From: JBFHNV01 sp965365655
GTDB lineage: Bacteria > Pseudomonadota > Gammaproteobacteria > HK1
NCBI GenBank assembly: GCA_965365655.1
Contig: CBDUCN010000340.1
Coordinates: 1-5,420, forward strand
Direction: 5' to 3'
DNA: 5,420 nt
Positions 1 to 5,420 of the stretch are shown one piece after another. The notes beneath the pieces are model-generated. The model saw only the letters and a program-made list of their open reading frames with translations, ran no database searches and was not told the origin of the DNA. The position numbers and the translations under genes were made by a program. Positions within the stretch are counted from its first letter, which is position 1, and each line of letters starts with the position of its first letter.

Positions 1-16
1 GGTCTCCCGCTCGCTC

Positions 17-97
17 CATGGATCAATCACTTGCGTGATTGATCCATGCCGGCACATCCCTGTGCCGGGTGCAGGCTGTCGAAAATCAACAGCCTGC
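17..97. repeat. Cluster of three adjacent perfect hairpins downstream of tRNA-Leu
   Basis: Three inverted repeats lie almost end to end. The first pairs 17-30 with 35-48 (14 bp, loop TTGC). The second pairs 49-56 with 61-68 (8 bp, loop TCCC). The third pairs 71-79 with 89-97 (9 bp); on the minus strand it can extend by a G-U, a G-C and an A-U pair to 12 bp with a UUU triloop. The first repeat is clearly richer in A and T than its surroundings. The array follows the tRNA operon in the direction of transcription, so it could be a 3' structure or processing/termination element. No run of U follows any stem within the window, so a canonical intrinsic terminator is not supported. A structured RNA or a mobile-element remnant are alternatives. 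The pairing is seen directly; the role is unknown. Confidence 0.6.
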
Positions 98-100
98 TAA

Positions 101-219
101 CGCGCCGGACGCGCGGGCGGCCCGTGCATTGAGCGGAGCCGTCCGCGAGGGCGGCAGGCGCGTCGCCTTTCAGGGGGGCGGACCCTGCCCGTCGCCGGGT
201 GTCCGGGTGCTCCCGCTCG
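101..219. other. GC-rich stretch downstream of tRNA-Leu, no gene seen
   Basis: The 119 bases between the hairpin cluster and the encoded CCA end of tRNA-Leu show no supportable coding region. Reading frames across this area also run through the tRNA genes and look like by-products of high GC content. One small hairpin is visible (101-105 pairing with 111-115, loop CGGAC). No terminator with a U-tract was found on the minus strand here, so the 3' end of the tRNA operon transcript is not defined by the sequence. Confidence 0.5.
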
Positions 220-304
220 TGGTGCCCGGGCCGGGACTCGAACCCGGACTCCTCTCGGAAGCGGATTTTAAGTCCGCTGCGTCTGCCAGTTCCGCCACCC
301 GGGC
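220..304 (-). tRNA. leuZ: tRNA-Leu (anticodon TAA)
   Basis: This 85-nt gene folds as a class II tRNA reading UUA leucine codons. The acceptor stem pairs GCCCGGG at the 5' end (304-298) with CCCGGGC (230-224), followed by discriminator A (223) and an encoded CCA (222-220). The anticodon stem is GCGGA/TCCGC with loop CTTAAAA, giving anticodon TAA at 270-268. A long variable arm typical of tRNA-Leu precedes a T-arm with loop TTCGAGT. It is the last gene of the Gly-Cys-Leu cluster, matching the position of E. coli leuZ, and I use that symbol by synteny and anticodon. tRNA-Leu genes are common integration sites for mobile elements, but no integrase is visible in the 219 bases downstream. Confidence 0.97.
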
Positions 305-335
305 CGCGCCTGTGCTGCCGCGGGAGCATAGCAAC

Positions 336-360
336 CGCGCCGTGCCGGCGGCACGGCGCG
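336..360. repeat. Perfect 11-bp hairpin in the tRNA-Cys/tRNA-Leu spacer
   Basis: Positions 336-346 (CGCGCCGTGCC) pair perfectly with 350-360, leaving a three-base loop GGC. The structure lies within the spacer of the tRNA precursor transcript, 31 nt upstream of the 5' end of tRNA-Leu. No U-run follows on the minus strand, so it is not a standard terminator. It could be a precursor-processing structure or a dispersed palindromic repeat of REP type; neither can be tested from one copy. Confidence 0.6.
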
Positions 361-362
361 CC

Positions 363-382
363 CCGAGCCAGGGCCGGCTCGG
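363..382. repeat. 7-bp hairpin next to a T-arm-like fragment
   Basis: CCGAGCC (363-369) pairs with GGCTCGG (376-382) around the loop AGGGCC. It is the second strong GC stem in the same tRNA spacer and overlaps the beginning of the T-arm-like sequence at 379-391. No terminator tract follows on either strand. Role unknown. Confidence 0.45.
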
Positions 383-391
383 AATCGAACC
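379..391 (-). other. tRNA T-arm-like fragment, possible decayed tRNA remnant
   Basis: Thirteen bases (379-391) are identical to the T-arm region of the neighbouring tRNA-Cys (462-474), including the TTCGATT loop when read on the minus strand. A further ten-base match to 461-470 occurs at 424-433. When a full tRNA is laid over this anchor, the acceptor stem, CCA, T33 and D-arm are all missing and only three of five T-stem pairs form, so it is not a functional tRNA. It may be a trace of an old tRNA duplication in the cluster, or chance similarity in a compositionally biased spacer. Confidence 0.3.
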
Positions 392-449
392 ATGGAAGTT
401 GCGCCCACGGGCCGCGGCGGCACGTCGGAATCGGAGGCGAGCGAAAGAT

Positions 450-523
450 TGGAGGCTGGGGTCGGAATCGAACCGGCGTACACGGCTTTGCAGGCCGCTG
501 CATAACCACTCTGCCACCCAGCC
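450..523 (-). tRNA. cysT: tRNA-Cys (anticodon GCA)
   Basis: This 74-nt gene has a complete cloverleaf. The acceptor GGCTGGG (523-517) pairs with CCCAGCC (460-454); discriminator U (453) and encoded CCA (452-450) follow. The anticodon stem GCGGC/GCCGT has one G-U pair, with loop CTGCAAA giving GCA at 491-489. The T-loop is TTCGATT. U73 and the GCA anticodon are the expected cysteine identity elements. It is the middle gene of the Gly-Cys-Leu cluster, as in E. coli glyW-cysT-leuZ. The spacer to tRNA-Gly is 66 nt and that to tRNA-Leu 145 nt, so processing from a common precursor is likely. Confidence 0.97.
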
Positions 524-589
524 TGGGAACCGTCTGCTGTTCGGTCACCGGGCCGCCTCTTGGCGTGCGGTCCCGTGAGAGAGAGAAAT

Positions 590-665
<76 letters not shown>

Positions 666-679
666 CCGCGAGACCGAGC

Positions 680-707
680 ATTCTATGGGCTTCCCCTACC
701 CTGTCAA
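680..707 (-). promoter_or_regulatory. Sigma70-type promoter of the tRNA-Gly-Cys-Leu operon
   Basis: On the minus strand a perfect -35 hexamer TTGACA (707-702) is followed after 16 bases by TAGAAT (685-680), five of six matches to the -10 consensus. The bases after the -10 (GCTCGG) form a GC-rich discriminator, a known feature of stable-RNA promoters under stringent control. Transcription would start near 674-672, about eight bases before tRNA-Gly. It lies in the 101-bp gap after pgsA, so the tRNAs can be expressed independently of the protein genes. Confidence 0.85.
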
Positions 708-734
708 GAATGCCGGCAGCGCGGTGGAAGCCCG

Positions 735-752
735 CCGTGACGGGCGTCACGG
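735..752. terminator. Stem-loop just after pgsA, weak terminator candidate
   Basis: CCGTGAC (735-741) pairs with GTCACGG (746-752) around a four-base loop. It starts 14 bases past the pgsA stop in the direction of transcription and lies before the tRNA promoter, the place expected for a terminator or mRNA-protecting stem. The following minus-strand bases contain only CTTCC rather than a U-run, so efficient intrinsic termination is doubtful and read-through into the tRNAs remains possible. Confidence 0.35.
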
Positions 753-766
753 GCCGCTCAGGGGGT

Positions 767-1335
767 TCATGGCCCCTTGACCGGCGCGCCCGGACGGATC
801 ACCGGCCACGCGGCCTTCAGGTACACCCCCATGGACCACAGGGTCATCACCGCCGACGCCATCAGCAGCCAGTAGCCCAGCTCGTACACGGGCAGCCCCA
901 GCAGCGGGTCGCGCCACAGCAGCAGCAGGATGGCCAGCATCTGCAGCACCGTCTTCACCTTGCCGACCAGGGCCACCGCGACCTTGGCCCGCTGGCCAAG
1001 CTGGGCCATGAACTCGCGCAGCGCCGAGACCGCGATCTCGCGCCCGATGATGATCGCCGACGCCACCGCGAGCGAGCCGCGCGGGTCGGCCTGCACCAGC
1101 ACCACCAGGGCGCAGGCGACCATCAGCTTGTCGGCCACCGGGTCCAGGAACGCGCCGAACGCCGAGATCTGGCCGAGCCGACGCGCCAGCCAGCCGTCCA
1201 GCAGGTCGGTGAGCGCGGCGATGCCGAACACCGCGGCCGCCGCCTCGCTGGACCAGCGCCAGGGCAGGAAGAACACCACCACGAGCACCGGGATCAGCGC
1301 GATGCGCAGCAGGGTCAGGGTGTTCGGGACGTTCA

Positions 1336-1336
<1 letters not shown>
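767..1336 (-). CDS. pgsA: CDP-diacylglycerol--glycerol-3-phosphate 3-phosphatidyltransferase
   Basis: PgsA makes phosphatidylglycerophosphate from CDP-diacylglycerol and glycerol-3-phosphate in the inner membrane. This is the committed step to phosphatidylglycerol and cardiolipin. The protein has 189 residues, close to the 182 of E. coli PgsA. The CDP-alcohol phosphatidyltransferase signature is complete: D44, D47-G48, A51-R52, G61, D65 and D69 with the exact family spacing. Several hydrophobic stretches (about 8-26, 33-46, 72-82, 130-141 and 152-172) fit a multi-pass membrane protein. The conserved REIAVSALRE and GKVKT segments are also present. Two consecutive ATG codons overlap the uvrC stop: the one at 1339 gives 190 residues and a 4-base overlap, the one at 1336 gives 189 and a 1-base overlap. 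No strong Shine-Dalgarno sequence precedes either, so translation is probably coupled to uvrC. I chose the second because its N-terminus aligns better with the family. Identity is secure; the exact start is not. Confidence 0.96.
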
Positions 1337-3180
<1,844 letters not shown>

Positions 3181-3257
3181 GGGACGGGCGTGCTCCGGGA
3201 GGGGCGGACGCGTCGAATGTAACGCGCCGTCGCGGGCGCAGGAAGGCACGCGGTGCG

Positions 3258-3289
3258 CCTGCCCGGGCCGCCGCGCGGCGCCGGGCAGG
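3258..3289. repeat. Large GC-rich hairpin upstream of uvrC
   Basis: A nine-base stem (3258-3266 with 3281-3289) continues, after a two-base bulge, into a four-base stem (3269-3272 with 3277-3280) closed by GCGC. It sits in the 149-bp gap between the regulator and uvrC. No U-run follows on the minus strand. It covers the only AGG near the upstream GTG at 3249, so it could block that start, and it might limit transcription or stabilise the uvrC mRNA. The function is inferred only. Confidence 0.5.
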
Positions 3290-3295
3290 ACGCGG

Positions 3296-3330
3296 AAACA
3301 GCTTCAGAAGTCCGCTTCAAGATGCTGTTT
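3296..3330 (-). terminator. Inverted repeat overlapping the end of the regulator gene
   Basis: On the minus strand AAACAGC (3330-3324), which begins with the last base of the regulator stop codon, pairs with GCTGTTT (3302-3296). An inner GAAG/CTTC stem (3318-3315 with 3310-3307) lies between them. The right arm ends in UUU but these bases are part of the stem, and the next bases are CCGCG. It may act as a weak terminator or attenuator between the regulator and uvrC, or simply as a 3' stabilising structure. Confidence 0.35.
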
Positions 3331-3974
3331 CAACTGCAATATCTGTACTCGATCAGGCCGTGCTGCAGGCTCAGGTGGGTGAGCTCCACGTCCGTGCGCA
3401 CGCCGAGCTTGCGGCACACGCGGCTGCGGTAGGTGCTCACCGTCTTGGTGCTGATGCAGAGCTGGTCCGAGATCTCCTTGAGCCGCCGCCCCTCGCTGAG
3501 CAGGGCCATCACCGCCAGCTCCCGCGCACTGAGCTCCGCCACCGGCTGACGGGCAGCGGTGTAGCCGCCCTCGAGCAGCGTGCGCGCGAGGTCCGCGCCG
3601 ACGTGCGTGCGCCCGGCGACCACCGCCTGCAGCGCCTCCAGCAGCTCGTCGCGCGAGCAGCCCATCGTCAGCACGCCCGCCGCCCCCATCTCGAGCAGCC
3701 GCGCCGGGTGCGGGCCGTGGCGGTTGACCCCCATGCACACGATGCGCGCCTCGGCGCGCACGCGCAGCGCCCGGCGCAACGCCTCCAGGCCGCCCGCGCG
3801 GGGCAGGTGCAGGTCGAGCAGCGTGACCTGCGGCTCGCGCTCGCGCAGGCCCCGGAGCAGCGACTCGGTGTCCGCCGCGTGGTGGCACACCTCGACCCGG
3901 GGCTCGTCGCGCAGCAGTCCCGCGATCCCCTCCCTGACGAGCTGATGGTGTTCGGCAATCTGCAAGCGGATCAT
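3330..3974 (-). CDS. uvrY: GacA/UvrY-family response regulator with degenerate receiver domain
   Basis: Members of this family receive a phosphate from the BarA/GacS sensor kinase and activate genes for Csr/Rsm small RNAs. The protein has 214 residues, similar to E. coli UvrY. The C-terminal LuxR-type helix-turn-helix (about 148-208) is well conserved, including LSARE, STKTVSTYR and DVELTHL. The receiver (1-120) is abnormal by comparison with UvrY. The phosphoacceptor D54 remains and D8 is replaced by E8, but D9 is H9, the switch Thr82 is Gly, the invariant Lys104 is Met, and the aromatic residue at 101 is Val. It may therefore work without normal phosphorylation. The ATG at 3974 is preceded by AAGGAG six bases upstream, a strong ribosome site. 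Its position before uvrC and pgsA is the same as uvrY in E. coli. Family assignment is strong; the symbol rests on synteny, and equivalence of function is uncertain because of the receiver changes. Confidence 0.9.
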   Translation of the reverse strand: MIRLQIAEHHQLVREGIAGLLRDEPRVEVCHHAADTESLLRGLREREPQVTLLDLHLPRAGGLEALRRALRVRAEARIVCMGVNRHGPHPARLLEMGAAGVLTMGCSRDELLEALQAVVAGRTHVGADLARTLLEGGYTAARQPVAELSARELAVMALLSEGRRLKEISDQLCISTKTVSTYRSRVCRKLGVRTDVELTHLSLQHGLIEYRYCS

Positions 3975-3980
3975 GTTTCT

Positions 3981-3986
3981 CTCCTT
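3981..3986 (-). promoter_or_regulatory. Strong Shine-Dalgarno sequence of the response regulator
   Basis: AAGGAG lies six bases before the ATG at 3974-3972, the best ribosome-binding site visible in the window. It fixes the regulator start and suggests efficient translation, in contrast to the weak sites before uvrC and pgsA. Confidence 0.85.
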
Positions 3987-4041
3987 ATGGCGTTGCGGTC
4001 CGCAGCCCGGCCCGTCCCTGGGAATCCCGGGCGTCCCCGTC

Positions 4042-4070
4042 AGTCTAGGAGCGGGTCTGCGGCCATTGAA
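4042..4070 (-). promoter_or_regulatory. Candidate promoter for the regulator-uvrC-pgsA operon
   Basis: TTCAAT (4070-4065) and TAGACT (4047-4042) are separated by 17 bases on the minus strand. They match the sigma70 -35 at three of six positions and the -10 at four of six, so this is a weak promoter that would probably need an activator. The CTTACA array ends 15 bases upstream of the -35, a suitable place for one. A start near 4035 would give a leader of about 60 nt. This is the best candidate in the gap but not a confident call. Confidence 0.3.
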
Positions 4071-4085
4071 CGCCGAGGCGCGAGG

Positions 4086-4113
4086 TGTAAGCGAGATGTA
4101 AGACCGCTGTAAG
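4086..4113 (-). promoter_or_regulatory. Three CTTACA direct repeats at exact 11-bp period
   Basis: On the minus strand CTTACA occurs at 4113-4108, 4102-4097 and 4091-4086, each copy starting 11 bases after the previous one. The second and third 11-base units differ at one position. Tandem hexamers with five-base spacers, one helical turn apart, are the known binding-site layout of OmpR/PhoB-family response regulators (for example the PmrA box). The array begins 111 bases before the regulator start codon and upstream of the candidate promoter, so it is a plausible activator site. The repeats are certain; the binding protein is inferred. Confidence 0.6.
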
Positions 4114-4301
4114 CGCCGGTTGAGCGGCGGTGGCGCGCGGCGGGTCCGCGCGTCGGGCTCAGGCTCGCCGGGAGACGAGCGCGCTGACGCCGCCGGCCGT
4201 CACCCCGGGGCGCCACGGTCGTGTCCAACAGCGGTCCTGCAGGGGCCATGCCGCGCACGGGGGGCCGGTCCGGGGCTCGGCGCGCCCCGCGTGCGGCCCG
4301 G
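4114..4301. other. Intergenic stretch with short hairpins, no gene seen
   Basis: This is the upstream part of the 327-bp gap between the oxidoreductase stop and the regulator start; the rest holds the repeats and promoter candidate. Two GC-rich hairpins are visible: 4134-4140 with 4146-4152 (7 bp), and 4271-4276 with 4284-4289 (6 bp). The second lies 12 bases past the oxidoreductase stop but is not followed by a U-run. A short minus-strand reading frame covering 4040-4258 has arginine/proline-rich composition and no recognisable features, so I do not call it a gene. Confidence 0.5.
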
Positions 4302-5420
4302 TCAGCCGTCGCCTGCCCCGCTCACCGGGGCGGTCGCGCGCGATGGGCGACACCCGGCCGCGAGCGCCGCCACGTCGTCGGCGATGGCCAGCGACGAGGT
4401 CAGCCCCGGCGACTCGATGCCGTACAGGTTGATCAGCCCCGGCACGCCGTGCTCCGCGGGGCCCTGGATCACGAAATCCGCGGCCGGCTCGCCGGGCCCG
4501 TAGAGCTTGGGGCGGATGCCGCTGTAGTCGGGCGCCAGGGTGCCGTCCGGCAGGCCCGGCCACCAGCGCCGGATCGAATCGTAGAACGGCTCCAGCTCGC
4601 GGTCGTCGACGTCGAAGTCGAGGCGCTCCACCCACTGCAGATCCGGGCCGAAGCGGCAGCGCCCGGCGAGGTCCAGCGTCGCGTGCACCCCCAGCCAGGC
4701 GCCGTCCGGCATCGGGTAGATCAGGTGCGTGAACGGGGTGCGTCCGGTGAGCGAGAAGTAGTTGCCCTTCGCGTAGTGAAGCGGCGGGACGGTGGCCGGG
4801 TCCAGGCCCCGGATCGAGCGCGCGACCGCCTGCGCGCCCAGCGCGGCGCTGTTGACCAGCAGATCGCAGGCCAGCGTCATCGCGTCCGCGCCGCCGGTCT
4901 CGACCACGATGCGCCCGTCCTCGACGGCGCCGCCGACCATCGGCGTCGCGAGCGCGAGCAGCGCGCCGTGGGACTCGGCGTCGCCCTGCAGCGCGAGCAT
5001 GTACTCGTGCACGTCGATGATGCCGGTGGACGGCGACAGCAGGGCGCCGACGCACTCCACCTCGGGCTCGAGCGCCCGCGCGGCGTCCACGTCCAGGCGC
5101 TCGAGGTCGCCCACCCCGTTCGCGGCGGCCCGCTCGCGCAGCGCGTCCAGCGCCGCCAGCTGGCCGCGGTCGGTGGCCACGATCAGCTTGCCGGTGCGCC
5201 GGTGCGACACCCCGTGCGACGCGCAGAAGTCGTACAGCGCGTGCTTGCCGCGCACGCACACGCGGGCGCGCACGCTGTCCTTCGGGTAGTAGATGCCGGC
5301 GTGGATGACGCACGAGTTGCGCGAGCTGACGCCGGTGCCGATGGCGGGCTCGGCCTCGAGGATCAGCACCTCGCGCCCGTCCATCGCGAGGCGGCGGGCC
5401 ACGGCCAGCCCGACCGCGCC
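4302..5420 (-). CDS. FAD-dependent oxidoreductase, L-2-hydroxyglutarate oxidase-like (5' end beyond window)
   Basis: The visible 372 residues belong to the DAO-type FAD-dependent oxidoreductases, with best resemblance to the LhgO/L-2-hydroxyglutarate dehydrogenase group. The frame stays open to the window edge. Its first residues, GAVGLAVARRLA, look like the second half of a Rossmann GxGxxG motif, so probably only about 8-12 N-terminal residues are missing. The acidic residue at the end of the second strand (E22 in the visible part, VLILE) would bind the FAD ribose. SRNS-VIHAGIYYP (34-46) matches the conserved HNSGVIHAGVYY segment of E. coli LhgO. Later motifs include LLSPSTGI, KGNYFSL, LIYPMPD, GIRPKL and GIESPGLTSSLAIAD, the last forming the C-terminal FAD contact region. 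About 20 further Ala/Gly/Pro-rich residues form an unconserved tail. The substrate is not proven; other 2-hydroxy or amino acids are possible. It lies on the same strand as the regulator but 327 bp upstream, so separate transcription is likely. Confidence 0.88.
   Translation of the reverse strand, partial: GAVGLAVARRLAMDGREVLILEAEPAIGTGVSSRNSCVIHAGIYYPKDSVRARVCVRGKHALYDFCASHGVSHRRTGKLIVATDRGQLAALDALRERAAANGVGDLERLDVDAARALEPEVECVGALLSPSTGIIDVHEYMLALQGDAESHGALLALATPMVGGAVEDGRIVVETGGADAMTLACDLLVNSAALGAQAVARSIRGLDPATVPPLHYAKGNYFSLTGRTPFTHLIYPMPDGAWLGVHATLDLAGRCRFGPDLQWVERLDFDVDDRELEPFYDSIRRWWPGLPDGTLAPDYSGIRPKLYGPGEPAADFVIQGPAEHGVPGLINLYGIESPGLTSSLAIADDVAALAAGCRPSRATAPVSGAGDG

Noticed and set aside
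17..48. Intrinsic terminator of the tRNA operon
   Set aside because: The 14-bp stem is strong, but the 16 bases that follow on the minus strand contain no U-run.
17..100. Integron attC site as an explanation for the hairpins
   Set aside because: The sequence near 95-101 resembles the RYYYAAC box only with a mismatch, no matching GTTRRRY box was found, and there is no integron integrase or cassette gene.
367..443. Functional fourth tRNA between tRNA-Cys and tRNA-Leu
   Set aside because: Only the T-arm loop matches; there is no acceptor pairing, no CCA, no U33 and no D-arm.
3181..3249. Longer uvrC product from the GTG at 3249
   Set aside because: It adds 23 residues with no counterpart in E. 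coli UvrC, including a TTA codon unusual for this GC content, and its ribosome-site candidate is in a hairpin. Not fully excluded.
4040..4258. 72-residue minus-strand frame in the gap upstream of the regulator
   Set aside because: It has no recognisable domain and overlaps the CTTACA array and the promoter candidate; its composition looks like translated intergenic DNA.
4159..5313. Long minus-strand frame alongside the oxidoreductase
   Set aside because: It is a shifted reading of the same region with very high Arg/Ala/Gly content; the other frame has clear FAD-enzyme motifs.

Overview
The window is very GC-rich, and every gene I can support lies on the minus strand, so it reads from right to left. 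The gene order is a GacA/UvrY-type response regulator, uvrC, pgsA, then tRNA-Gly(GCC), tRNA-Cys(GCA) and tRNA-Leu(TAA). This is the arrangement known from Escherichia coli (uvrY-uvrC-pgsA-glyW-cysT-leuZ) and other Gammaproteobacteria. A GC-rich gammaproteobacterium is the best inference; sequence alone does not give the genus.

Layout from high to low coordinates. At 5420-4302 is the truncated C-terminal part of an FAD-dependent oxidoreductase related to L-2-hydroxyglutarate oxidase; its N-terminus lies outside the window. A 327-bp gap (4301-3975) holds no convincing gene. It does contain three exact CTTACA hexamers at 11-bp spacing and a weak promoter candidate in front of the regulator. The regulator gene (3974-3330) has a good Shine-Dalgarno sequence and an intact LuxR-type DNA-binding domain, but its receiver domain has lost most residues of the phosphorylation switch. 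After a 149-bp gap with two inverted repeats comes uvrC (3180-1336, GTG start preferred). Its stop codon overlaps the start of pgsA (1336-767), which suggests coupled translation.

The tRNA cluster (665-220) has its own strong sigma70-type promoter (TTGACA, 16-bp spacer, TAGAAT) with a GC-rich discriminator, so it need not depend on read-through from pgsA. The spacer between tRNA-Cys and tRNA-Leu contains two strong hairpins and a tRNA T-arm-like fragment. Downstream of tRNA-Leu, positions 17-97 hold three nearly contiguous perfect hairpins with no obvious gene and no U-tract.

Functionally the window combines a transcription regulator of the BarA-UvrY/GacS-GacA class, the UvrC nuclease of nucleotide excision repair, the phosphatidylglycerophosphate synthase of membrane lipid synthesis, and a stable-RNA operon. 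These are linked by conserved position rather than by a shared pathway. The most unusual points are the degenerate receiver, the CTTACA triple repeat upstream of it, and the hairpin cluster at the left edge. I see no integrase, transposase, CRISPR array or defence system.
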